34,518 nucleotides of DNA from Akkermansiaceae bacterium (lineage in GTDB: Bacteria > Verrucomicrobiota > Verrucomicrobiia > Verrucomicrobiales > Akkermansiaceae): contig JALZWA010000095.1 in the NCBI GenBank assembly GCA_023299815.1, positions 1-34,518 of the forward strand, in the 5' to 3' direction. A program made the translations under genes and the position numbers. Positions 27,220-34,518 of the stretch are shown here, one piece after another. The notes under the pieces were generated by a model. It ran no database searches. It was not told the origin of the DNA and saw only the letters and a list, made by a program, of their open reading frames with translations. Within the stretch, counting starts at the first letter, position 1. Each line of letters begins with the position of its first letter.

Positions 27220-28281
27220 CTACTTTAATTCGATGCGGCGGGTCTTTTTCTCGCCCCCATCATCGTATTCTACGATTGCCGCGAGCGGTTTAATGAAGGG
27301 TCGTTCACCCATGTCGACTTCGAGAAGCTTATACTCGAGGGTCTTACCATCGGCAGTGACCTTGAAGGATGTGTTTTCCTCCACGACGATCTCTTTCCCC
27401 TCTTGGCCGGCGGCATTGAGGATGAAGGTGACGGTGTTATCAAAGCGATAGAAGTTCTTCTTAACCTCAGTCTTTGGTCTCAAAGGAGCGTGAAATTGGA
27501 CATTTCCTTTGTTTGATTTGAGGTCTTCGACGACAGCGAAGGTTCTTTTGACCTTCTTACCGCGCTCTTCGACTTCCTTCTCGATCTTCTCGATGACCTT
27601 AAAGCGCTCCTTCTTAGGACCATCCTTGAAGAAGACGTCACCAATCTTGACATTACTGGTGGCGCTCATGCGCAGACTCACCTTCTTGCTGTCATTATAG
27701 CGAAACTGGAAATTATTATCTCCAAGACTAGAATTAAGCTCAAGGAGCCAATAGGTCGAATCGACATTCTTGACCACAAGTTTGTGGACGAGAAGCGGGT
27801 AATTCTTGGGATCTGCAGGATCGGTCTCAGCTTCGAATTCTTCAAGATTGGAGAAGCCATCGCCATCTTGATCTCGCTGCGGCGAGTCCGAAAAGCTTGG
27901 ATCCACGTCATTCTTCACCCACCAAGAGTTGGGAATGGGAGAATGCACATCACCGAGATCGGCATCTAAGAGGTCGATCGGATTTTCAACGTCACCATTG
28001 GCAACGAAAAGATCGACACTTGTGAAGAGGTTTACGATGCGCCCGCTCTCAGGAATGGGTTTCGCGTTGAGCGGATTGAGATCACCAAGAGACTTTACGA
28101 GGATCTCAGCCCTCTCCCCCCCCGTGACGGCGGTGTTGTCACCCTTCCCTCCGGAAGAATTTGATTCGAACTCGGCTTGCATCGCGGCTCCCTTACTCCA
28201 AGAGAGGTAACCGACTGCGGCAAGAACAACGACTCCACCCCCGAGGGCGGCTTTATGATAATTTTGGGACATCCAGGACAT
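27220..28281 (-). CDS. Amuc_1099-like pilus-associated membrane protein
   Basis: 353-residue protein anchored by one N-terminal membrane helix (AALGGGVVVLAAVGYLSW, residues 11-28), the rest outside the cytoplasmic membrane. In the middle it has DQDGDGFSNLEEFEAETDPADP, a thrombospondin-type-3-like calcium loop that is common in this phylum, followed by a beta-rich C-terminal domain (SYKDSK-type segments; FYRFDNTVTFILN, TLEYKLLEVDMGERPF). I identify it mainly by position between the Amuc_1100-like gene (12-base gap) and the secretin gene (85-base gap), which is the Akkermansia order. A role in the periplasmic part of the pilus machine is inferred; no enzymatic motif is visible. Confidence 0.8.
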   Translation of the reverse strand: MSWMSQNYHKAALGGGVVVLAAVGYLSWSKGAAMQAEFESNSSGGKGDNTAVTGGERAEILVKSLGDLNPLNAKPIPESGRIVNLFTSVDLFVANGDVENPIDLLDADLGDVHSPIPNSWWVKNDVDPSFSDSPQRDQDGDGFSNLEEFEAETDPADPKNYPLLVHKLVVKNVDSTYWLLELNSSLGDNNFQFRYNDSKKVSLRMSATSNVKIGDVFFKDGPKKERFKVIEKIEKEVEERGKKVKRTFAVVEDLKSNKGNVQFHAPLRPKTEVKKNFYRFDNTVTFILNAAGQEGKEIVVEENTSFKVTADGKTLEYKLLEVDMGERPFIKPLAAIVEYDDGGEKKTRRIELK

Positions 28282-28293
28282 GGTTCTTGTGGG

Positions 28294-29280
28294 TTACTTG
28301 ATGGCTGGGAATTTAAGAGATTCGTCGAACAACAGGAGATCTAGACGAATGTAAGCGGAAACATCATTTCCACCGGCGACACGCTGGAGGATCTGAGTTG
28401 CAAAAGTAGAAGCAGCCTCCTCGGCTGGATCATCCCCTTCGACGACTCCGAAGTCGTCATCAGGTTCAACCTCCTCGATCTTGGCGCGCTTGATCCCTTG
28501 TGAGGAAGGCACAGGCGCGTAGTTCTTGATGCGTCCAATCCGAGTCTCGAAGAAGAATTTCTGAGAGTTGGCGATGGCCTCGATGGCTTTACGAACAGAC
28601 TCCTCGGACCCCTGAATGGTGAGATCCATGGGGAGACGCTTGGCGATAGGAAGAGTGGGTGCTGCGGGAGCTGACCTCCTCTTGCTTTTGCCTTTTGTGG
28701 CTCTCCTTCTGGGAGGCTTTTCGTCCCACTTCTTCCCTTCCTCGGGAGGAAGGACGCTGCGATTGAAGTTTACCACCTTTGAGACCTCTGCATTGGCAAG
28801 CTCGGTGAAGAGCCACTCGATGGCAGAAAGCTCATAGGCAAGAATGCCGGTAGCACTGTCCTTAGGAAGAGAGCCTTTGTATTGCTCGAAGCCAAGGTAA
28901 GCATCATTGGGCATATCAGCATCCTTTTCGTCAAAAGCGGCGCGGACGGAAGTGTCGGCTTGCTTGAGACGGTCAGAAAAGGTGCTGACGGTGATATTTT
29001 CAAGGGACTCAGGGCGGAAGGCTAGGAATTTGGCCTGCATGGCTTCAGCCTTAGCGACGACCTCTTTGAGATTCGCCTTTTTCTCAGCGACGCTCTCGAT
29101 GGTAGGATAGGGATCGAGAGCTTTCATCTCGGTCATATTGTCATTTTGCGCAGCGACATCATCAGCGACAAGATCGCGCGAGGCGGCAGTCTTGAAGCCA
29201 AGGAAGACGAGCAGCCCGGCGATGAGGGCAGTCACCGCTAGGAGACCGCCGAGGAATTTGTTTTCTTTAAACCAGTTCAT
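28294..29280 (-). CDS. Amuc_1100-like pilus-associated protein
   Basis: 328-residue protein close in length to Akkermansia Amuc_1100 (317 residues), the membrane protein reported to signal through host TLR2. One N-terminal membrane helix (residues 9-29, FLGGLLAVTALIAGLLVFLG) anchors it, followed by a helical region (ESVAEKKANLKEVVAKAEAM). The later alpha-beta part contains LTIQGSEESVRKAIEAIANS and FFFETRIGRIKNY, a layout also seen in PilO-like pilus alignment proteins. Between them lies a strongly basic linker, PPRRRATKGKSKRRSAPAAP (189-208), and an acidic one before the C-terminus (EVEPDDDFGVVEGDD). It starts 18 bases after the PilM-like gene and ends 12 bases before the Amuc_1099-like gene, so it is mid-operon. 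In a free-living host its role would be pilus assembly. Confidence 0.85.
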   Translation of the reverse strand: MNWFKENKFLGGLLAVTALIAGLLVFLGFKTAASRDLVADDVAAQNDNMTEMKALDPYPTIESVAEKKANLKEVVAKAEAMQAKFLAFRPESLENITVSTFSDRLKQADTSVRAAFDEKDADMPNDAYLGFEQYKGSLPKDSATGILAYELSAIEWLFTELANAEVSKVVNFNRSVLPPEEGKKWDEKPPRRRATKGKSKRRSAPAAPTLPIAKRLPMDLTIQGSEESVRKAIEAIANSQKFFFETRIGRIKNYAPVPSSQGIKRAKIEEVEPDDDFGVVEGDDPAEEAASTFATQILQRVAGGNDVSAYIRLDLLLFDESLKFPAIK

Positions 29281-29298
29281 GGTTGGAAATTGGGAAAG

Positions 29299-31050
29299 TT
29301 ATTTGAGTGAAATAGGTGTTTTGAGAGGAACGATGATCTCGAAAGGTGCGGCATAATTACCTTCGGCAGGAGCCGCCTCGATCGTCTTCACGATCTGGCC
29401 TTCTGAGAGTTCTTTTTTATCCCAAGTGAAGTTGAGAAGATCGGACTTGCGAAGATTCGCGACGAGAGCGAGAACGCCATTCCGGTTACTGCGGCAGAAG
29501 CCTCGGATGACGATGCAGTCGGCCATGTTATTCTCCTTCGGGAGGAAGACTTGCTTTCCATAGGGCGCGATACCGAAGCCTTCATTGATCACGGCATCAT
29601 TTCCCTCATCTAGGATAGGGGCATAATTCGCACGTGGCTCAAGATCAGTCACCCACACTTGGTCACTGACCATGTGATTCGAGAGGTCATCGATGAGAGT
29701 AAGAACTGACAAGCGCCCATTCTCAGCAGCCTCGTAAGAATTGATAAGGGTCTGTGACTCCTTCTCCTTTTTGAGGATTTTCCTCAACTGATTGGCTGGC
29801 CCGGTGAGAGCCTGCTCTTCAGTCTTGGAGTCTTTAATAACAGCCTTTCCGTCGTTAGCGGTGAGGATATTAAAGACAGGCCAGAGCGCGAGTCCCCCGA
29901 GGAAGATTGCCGCGGCAGCGATCAAGGTGGGCTTGCGTCGGGTAATATCCCGCTCGGCCTGAACCACGTCAGGCACGAGGTCGATATTAATGGTGGCCTT
30001 TTCCGCAGCGCGGAGTCCAAGGCCAACCATCTCACCCATCATGTGAGCTTCAGCACCGAGTGCTTCGACATCGACACCTTTTCCAACGGAGATCCGCTGG
30101 AGAGGATTGAAAATTTCAACAGGAATATTGAGCTTCTCCTCAAGAAATTCCTTCATGTAAGGAAGGTTCGCTCCCCCTCCAGCAAGAAGGACCTTCTTAG
30201 GCGCGGCACCTCCGTGCTGACTGCGGAAGAGCTGGGTGGTCCGAGCGACTTCTGCGGTGAGGCGAGTAAGACCGTTCCGAATCACGGTGCCCAAGTTTGC
30301 GGTGGCTTCATCAAGCTGAGAAGCGTGACCACCACCGAGAACGACGAGGCCGGCAGTGAGCTTGGTATTTTCAGCCTCTGCAAAGGAGACATTGTATTCC
30401 TTGGCGATGGCGCTGGTGAGAGACGCTCCCCCGACAGGCACGCTACGGGTGAAGAATTTATCACCCTCAGCATAGATGAGGTTGGAGGTCTTTGCTCCAA
30501 CATCGAGAAGGAGTGTGCTTTCACTGAGATCTGGATAGTTATAGCGAAGCGCATTGTAGAGCGCTGTAGGAGCGGCATCTACGAGGCGAGTTCCAAGACC
30601 AGTCTCAGCGACGACCTCATTGAGATCGTTGAGAGAATCCGATTTGATGGCAACGAGAACAACCTCGGTCTCAATTCCTGGAGTCTTGAGGATCTCCCAG
30701 TCCCATACGACTTCATCGATGGGAAAAGGAACGTTCTGTTGTGCTTCGAAGCGGACGAGTTCCTCGACATTCTCTTCTTCAAGAGGTGGAAGCTTGACGA
30801 AGCGAACGAAGACAGACTGGCCCGAGAGCGAGTAGGCTGCCTTTTGCTTGCCAAGTTTCAGTCCTTTAGCCAATTCCTTAATAGCGAGTTGGACCTGCGG
30901 AATGCGGGCCGCCTCGGTAGCGGGATCGGCGAGAATGCTAGTTGCTCCCTGCGATTTCAGGACTAAGCCCTTTTTGGTCTGGGCGAAGACGCCCATAGAA
31001 ATCCGCTGGGATCCAATATTGAGTGCGATGATCGACTGTGTATCAGCCAT
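29299..31050 (-). CDS. PilM-PilN fusion protein (Amuc_1101-like)
   Basis: 583-residue protein. Residues 1-350 are the actin-like ATPase PilM of type IV pili: N-terminal IIALNIGSQRISMGVF (phosphate-1 loop region), LLLDVGAKTSNLIY (phosphate-2) and KKVLLAGGGANLPYMKEFLE (adenosine-binding). Residues 351-360 (KATINIDLVP) match the conserved start of PilN (INLLP), followed by a membrane helix (TLIAAAAIFLGGLALWPVF, about 375-394), a coiled segment and a periplasmic alpha-beta domain (VWVTDLEP, IVIRGFCRSNRNGVLALVAN). In most bacteria PilM and PilN are separate and bind through exactly that PilN N-terminus; here they are one chain. The next gene follows by 18 bases. The frame on the opposite strand at 30043-30966 is a shadow. 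Confidence 0.93.
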   Translation of the reverse strand: MADTQSIIALNIGSQRISMGVFAQTKKGLVLKSQGATSILADPATEAARIPQVQLAIKELAKGLKLGKQKAAYSLSGQSVFVRFVKLPPLEEENVEELVRFEAQQNVPFPIDEVVWDWEILKTPGIETEVVLVAIKSDSLNDLNEVVAETGLGTRLVDAAPTALYNALRYNYPDLSESTLLLDVGAKTSNLIYAEGDKFFTRSVPVGGASLTSAIAKEYNVSFAEAENTKLTAGLVVLGGGHASQLDEATANLGTVIRNGLTRLTAEVARTTQLFRSQHGGAAPKKVLLAGGGANLPYMKEFLEEKLNIPVEIFNPLQRISVGKGVDVEALGAEAHMMGEMVGLGLRAAEKATINIDLVPDVVQAERDITRRKPTLIAAAAIFLGGLALWPVFNILTANDGKAVIKDSKTEEQALTGPANQLRKILKKEKESQTLINSYEAAENGRLSVLTLIDDLSNHMVSDQVWVTDLEPRANYAPILDEGNDAVINEGFGIAPYGKQVFLPKENNMADCIVIRGFCRSNRNGVLALVANLRKSDLLNFTWDKKELSEGQIVKTIEAAPAEGNYAAPFEIIVPLKTPISLK

Positions 31051-31081
31051 GGTTGTGTATGTTCTGCGAGCTTTATCAGAT

Positions 31082-31108
31082 AAAACCTGAGTAATTTGAG
31101 GCTCAGGT
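31082..31108 (-). terminator. hairpin between the first and second pilus genes, possible attenuator
   Basis: ACCTGAG (31108-31102 on the minus strand) pairs with CTCAGGT (31091-31085) across 10 bases and is followed by TTTTAT. A second hairpin with 6-bp arms ACGGCT/AGCCGT (31119-31136) lies just upstream. The pair could partly terminate transcription after the Amuc_1102-like gene or set the ratio of it to the other pilus proteins. Confidence 0.45.
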
Positions 31109-31159
31109 GAAAAGAATAACGGCTCCTCTTAGCCGTGCTCCGGTTAAGAAGCCTATAAA

Positions 31160-31807
31160 TTAGTTCTTCTTAGGCGCGATCTCTGCGTAGCGATCATACC
31201 AAAGAAACTTGAAAGGTGTTTCATTCTTATCGAGGAGCGGGAATTTACCGGTGCGCTCGACATTTTTACCAAGATCCTTTCGCCACCAACCATTTGGCTG
31301 TCCGTGACTGAAGAAACCTACCATTTCACTGTTGTAGTGAATCTCGCCACCGATCGCCTCTAAATCGCTTTTACTCGCGGAAGAGCTACCGGTAATGCGA
31401 CGCAAGGCATTGGGTGAAATGTAAATGGCCGCTACTACCTCTTCATCGACAGGAATATTTACATGCGTGACCTCTTTCTCCACTAGGTATGTTTTGCGGT
31501 CTTGCCCTTTGACAACAACCCACCACTTCACCGTGACTGAGTCGAGATAATCATCCTTTGGGGGATTCTTCATCCTTTGAACCTTGAAGGGAACTTCGAT
31601 CTCAAGCCAATCCTTGGGCTTGAATCTCTTATTCACACCGCCAGTGCTAATATCAGGAGATGGGATATCGGTAAACTCAAGGCTCCCAACATTGAATTTA
31701 TTATCCTTACTGAGCGGCACTTCCTCCTGCCCAAAAGTAACTGAGGCCGAGGCCAGGGCGAGGCCTAAGATGGCCACGGTATTGCGTAATTTTTTCCCCT
31801 TCATCAT
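31160..31807 (-). CDS. Amuc_1102-like secreted pilus-cluster protein
   Basis: 215-residue protein with a signal peptide (VAILGLALASASVTFG, cut near residue 27). The mature part is a beta-rich domain with SLEFTDIPSPDIS, DWLEIEVPFKV, SVTVKWWVVVKGQDRKTYL and FKFLWYDRYAEIAP. I recognise it by position as the first gene of the Amuc_1098-1102-type cluster and by size and secretion; the function in the pilus machine is unknown. Two consecutive Met codons open the gene (31807 and 31804). Upstream, 31808-31942 is shared with the divergent aroD gene and contains an AT-rich near-palindrome (31870-31887). Two hairpins separate its stop from the PilM-PilN gene, unlike the close spacing of the other cluster genes. 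Confidence 0.78.
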   Translation of the reverse strand: MMKGKKLRNTVAILGLALASASVTFGQEEVPLSKDNKFNVGSLEFTDIPSPDISTGGVNKRFKPKDWLEIEVPFKVQRMKNPPKDDYLDSVTVKWWVVVKGQDRKTYLVEKEVTHVNIPVDEEVVAAIYISPNALRRITGSSSASKSDLEAIGGEIHYNSEMVGFFSHGQPNGWWRKDLGKNVERTGKFPLLDKNETPFKFLWYDRYAEIAPKKN

Positions 31808-31942
31808 GTAATCGATGCGATTTCAAGCAAGCTAGTGAATGAGAGGTCGGGTCGGCTAGCAAAAAACCCCAAAAATCATGATGTTTTTCACGATTGACAG
31901 CGTAGCACGTCTCTGAAGTAAGGCTCATTTGACATCAGCGTC

Positions 31943-32614
31943 ATGACAAGACAGACTCGACTTATGAAGCAAGAAGAGCCCTTTCATCTGGAGCGCGTCC
32001 TCGTGGTCGGTGCGGTAGCGGATGCGGCGGCTTTTAAGATGCTCGCCGCCGACTGCGATATGATCGAGCTCCGGCTTGATTCACTCGGCGCAGGCGAGGA
32101 GGTGATCAACTATGCTAAACAATGCCCCTGTCCCCTTCTCTTAACAGCGAGAGGGCCAGAGGAAGGCGGGCAAAATAATTGCTCTGTGGAGGAGCGTCGA
32201 GCGGCCTATATGGCACTCCTCCCCTATGCCACGGCGATCGATATCGAGCTGCGCTCATTCTACCCACTCAGGGATGTCATCGACGCCGCAAAAAAGGCGG
32301 GCGTCACCATCGTGGGATCTTTTCACAACTTTGAAATGACACCTCCGCTGGATATTTTGACTGCCAAAATTGGAGACATCGCAGATATTCACAAGTTCGC
32401 GACAATGGTGAACTCTGAAAGTGATCTCGAAATCCACCGTGCCCTTCTCCAAGGCGGAAAGCCTCTCTCAGTGATGGGAATGGGATCGCTGGGGGCCGAG
32501 GCGAGACCCGAAATGATGAAAATGGGGTCCCTTTTAAACTACGGCTACCTCGGTGAAGTCGCGACGGCCCCAAACCAGTGGCCAGTAGCAAAGCTTAAGG
32601 CGCTCGCTGGTTAG
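31943..32614 (+). CDS. aroD: 3-dehydroquinate dehydratase, type I
   Basis: 223-residue AroD, which removes water from 3-dehydroquinate to give 3-dehydroshikimate in the shikimate pathway, through a lysine Schiff base. The TIM-barrel motifs are in order: MIELRLDSLG (Glu42, Arg44, Asp46), LLLTARGPEEGG (Arg70), VGSFHNF with catalytic His128 and ADIHKFATMV with Schiff-base Lys151, then MGMGSLGAEAR. Start M1 at 31943 adds seven residues before M8 at 31964 (MKQEEPFHLER); a TTGACA at 31929-31934 may be a -35 box and would favour the later start. Its stop codon overlaps the dinG stop of the opposite strand in the sequence TTAG, so the two genes converge with no space. Type I enzymes are about 220-250 residues, so the length fits. 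Confidence 0.93.
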   Translation: MTRQTRLMKQEEPFHLERVLVVGAVADAAAFKMLAADCDMIELRLDSLGAGEEVINYAKQCPCPLLLTARGPEEGGQNNCSVEERRAAYMALLPYATAIDIELRSFYPLRDVIDAAKKAGVTIVGSFHNFEMTPPLDILTAKIGDIADIHKFATMVNSESDLEIHRALLQGGKPLSVMGMGSLGAEARPEMMKMGSLLNYGYLGEVATAPNQWPVAKLKALAG

Positions 32615-34518
32615 GAAACGATCGTCACAGGGGCCTCTGGAAGAGCTGCGAGAAAGGTTTTTCCATAGCGCTTGGTGACAACGCGATTGTCGAGAATCAC
32701 GACCATGCCCTTGTCCTTTTTCGAGCGAATAAGACGACCGACTCCCTGACGGAGCTTGATGACGGCTTCTGGAACCGAGTAGTCCATGAAGGAATTCCCT
32801 CCCTCGGCCTCGATCTCTTCGAGGCGGGCTGCGGTCAGTGGGTGATCGGGGACAGCGAAGGGAATGCGTGTGACGATGACATTGCTCAGCGCCTCGCCGG
32901 GGACATCGACACCTGCCCAGAAGCTATCGGTGCCGAAGAGCACGCTGTTGATATCCTCACGAAAGGTCTCCACCATTTTCTGACGCGGCATTCCTGATCC
33001 CTGCGCGAGGAGCGTCCAGCCATGGTCGTCGAAAAAGTCTTCCATGGTTTCAGCGACAGAGCGCAAAAGGCGGTGACTTGTGAAGAGCACGAAGGCCTTC
33101 CCCTCGGTCTTGATCAAGACGCGCTCAATCCAGTGGACGAGCATCTTCTCGTAGTCGTCATCGCGCGGATCCGGCATCGATTTAATGACATAGATCGCCA
33201 TCTGCTTCTGATAATCAAAGGGACTGCCAATCTTCACTGCGGGGACGTGCTCGGCACCGACGCGCTCGCGGAAATAGCGGAGCTGATCGTCGCCCGTGCC
33301 CAGCGTGGCGCTGGTGGCGATGCATGATTTATCGGGACCAAAAAGAATCGGCCTCAAGAGCGAGGCCACATTCACGGGCGCGGCATTAAGACTCAGCGAA
33401 GTGCCTTCATTCCCCCCCTTCTCAACCCAGTAGACACTGTCATCATCATCTTGATCGAGGAAGAGCTTGATCCCGCCATGGAGCTCGCGGAGGCGGCGCG
33501 CGCCATCCATAAGTTCATTGCGCTTGGTCTCATCCTCGAGCCCATCTGCTGCTTGCTCGATGGCGCCCCAGCACTCACGCAGAGGTTCGGAAAGAGTGTT
33601 ATCGACCAGCTCCGGTTCACGGACGCGGCACTCGCGGGACCAGTCCTTAAAGACAGCCTCTTCTCCGATGGCATCAAAGAACAAATCCGCCTGTTCTAAG
33701 ACGTGCCGGGCGGCGTGCATCGCATCAGTTGCGCCGGCATACTTGAGGAGACCTTTTCCAGTCTTGGGATGATAAAGTCGCTGGAGATCGAAGCGCAAAC
33801 TTGCCTGACTGACACGAAGGCCGAGCGACTTCGCGGCAACACTTTCCAAAGTGTGTGCTTCATCGAAAATGACGAAATCATTGGGCACCAAAAAACCGGT
33901 TTCCTTCTCGTGCCACTCATCCTCTGGATTCAGGAGCGAGAAAAAGAGGCTGTGATTCACCACTAAGACCGTGGCCGCCGCAGCCTTCTTTCGGGCTTCT
34001 TGAAAAAAGCAATTTCCGCGCGGCGCGCAGGTCTTCTGCGTGCAGACATGCGACTCACTGCAGACCTGAAGCCAGACCTTGAGCGCGGGCTCGAAGTCGA
34101 GATCACTGCGCGTCCCATCATGCGTCGTCTCCGACCATTTCCAGATCGCCATGAGCTCCTCGCGCTCTGAAGAAGTGAAAAGGTCCCCTCCATTATCCAT
34201 CGCCCTGCGGAGACGCAGTGGGCAGAGATAATTCCCCCGCCCTTTCAACAGAGCGGCATCGAAATCATGAGAAAGTAACTTCCGCACAATGGGTAAATCT
34301 TTTCCCACCAACTGCTCTTGCAGATTAATCGTGTGCGTGGAGAGCACCGCCTTCTTATTCTCCCGAATGGCATACTGAATCGCAGGGATCAGATAGGCCA
34401 ATGACTTCCCCACTCCGGTGCCGGCCTCGATCACGAGCGAGCGCTCACCATCAAGCGCTTCAGCGACCTCTCCGGCCATCTGCTGCTGCTCGGCGCGGTT
34501 CGGCGGACGCCGGCCCTG
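32611..34518 (-). CDS. dinG: DinG/XPD-type iron-sulfur DNA helicase (5' end outside window)
   Basis: At least 635 codons of a superfamily 2 helicase that unwinds DNA 5'-3' using ATP, involved in repair and R-loop or G-quadruplex removal. The frame stays open to the window end, beginning with RPPNRAEQQQMAGEV, the family's Q-motif region, so the start is missing. Walker A is EAGTGVGKSLAYL, Walker B is VIFDEAHTLE. Between them four cysteines (YLCPLRLRR, VCTQKTC, GNCFFQEARKKA) fit the 4Fe-4S cluster of DinG and YoaA. Later motifs include FVLFTSHRLLRSVAE, DSFWAGVDVPGEAL and the final RQGVGRLIRSKKDKG (motif VI with arginine fingers). dinG is used as the nearest symbol; YoaA cannot be excluded. It converges with aroD, their stop codons sharing three bases. 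Confidence 0.92.
   Translation of the reverse strand, partial: QGRRPPNRAEQQQMAGEVAEALDGERSLVIEAGTGVGKSLAYLIPAIQYAIRENKKAVLSTHTINLQEQLVGKDLPIVRKLLSHDFDAALLKGRGNYLCPLRLRRAMDNGGDLFTSSEREELMAIWKWSETTHDGTRSDLDFEPALKVWLQVCSESHVCTQKTCAPRGNCFFQEARKKAAAATVLVVNHSLFFSLLNPEDEWHEKETGFLVPNDFVIFDEAHTLESVAAKSLGLRVSQASLRFDLQRLYHPKTGKGLLKYAGATDAMHAARHVLEQADLFFDAIGEEAVFKDWSRECRVREPELVDNTLSEPLRECWGAIEQAADGLEDETKRNELMDGARRLRELHGGIKLFLDQDDDDSVYWVEKGGNEGTSLSLNAAPVNVASLLRPILFGPDKSCIATSATLGTGDDQLRYFRERVGAEHVPAVKIGSPFDYQKQMAIYVIKSMPDPRDDDYEKMLVHWIERVLIKTEGKAFVLFTSHRLLRSVAETMEDFFDDHGWTLLAQGSGMPRQKMVETFREDINSVLFGTDSFWAGVDVPGEALSNVIVTRIPFAVPDHPLTAARLEEIEAEGGNSFMDYSVPEAVIKLRQGVGRLIRSKKDKGMVVILDNRVVTKRYGKTFLAALPEAPVTIVS

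Noticed and set aside
30043-30966. 307-codon open frame on the plus strand opposite the PilM-PilN gene
   Set aside because: It mirrors a strongly conserved gene with all family motifs, and its translation is patchy and rich in Ser/Arg/Phe with no domain pattern.

Overview
The window looks like a chromosomal segment from a free-living member of the Verrucomicrobiota. The strongest evidence is the five-gene pilus-like cluster (24.6-31.8 kb) whose order and protein types match Amuc_1098 to Amuc_1102 of Akkermansia muciniphila. Supporting evidence is a string of GYF_2/DUF4190 membrane proteins, large secreted proteins ending in a calcium-binding 'DxDxDGxxNxEE' segment plus a beta domain, and a Rho factor with a long lysine/alanine-rich tail. 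No rRNA, tRNA, CRISPR array, intact insertion sequence or prophage was seen. Composition was judged by eye only.

Layout. 0-1.8 kb (mostly minus strand): a possible small orphan gene, a lipoate-ligase-like gene interrupted by one in-frame amber codon, and a VapBC-type toxin-antitoxin pair. 1.9-6.5 kb (mostly plus): a two-domain CbiX-type chelatase coupled to a 4Fe-4S DR2241-like partner, a sugar-phosphate nucleotidyltransferase, a minus-strand winged-helix regulator, and divergently a radical-SAM lysine 2,3-aminomutase. 6.7-9.7 kb (minus): fabI followed by three tandem GYF_2/DUF4190 paralogues and a DUF2752 protein. The two inner gaps of that array still carry decayed copies of the 3' end of fabI, a scar of how the array grew.

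10.0-16.9 kb (minus): gyrB-gyrA, a zinc-ribbon membrane protein and ribonuclease D. The gap after gyrA holds a roughly 33-codon remnant of an IS3-type transposase. 17.0-22.0 kb (minus): two secreted proteins, one of unknown function and one 1179-residue subtilisin-like protease, probably co-transcribed. 22.2-24.5 kb (minus): coaE and rho, overlapping by 8 bases. 24.6-31.8 kb (minus): the pilus-like system, in transcription order an Amuc_1102-like secreted protein, a PilM-PilN fusion (Amuc_1101-like), an Amuc_1100-like protein, an Amuc_1099-like protein and a TPR-secretin (Amuc_1098-like). 31.9-34.5 kb: type I 3-dehydroquinate dehydratase (plus), convergent with a DinG-type iron-sulfur helicase that runs off the window.

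The housekeeping genes (gyrase, FabI, CoaE, Rho, AroD, RNase D, DinG) are complete where inside the window and keep their catalytic residues. The most interesting material is the Amuc_1100-type pilus locus, the fabI-tail scars in the GYF array, the single amber codon in the lipoate-ligase motif, and several hairpins placed directly before start codons (gyrB, rnd, coaE) or between the first two pilus genes.
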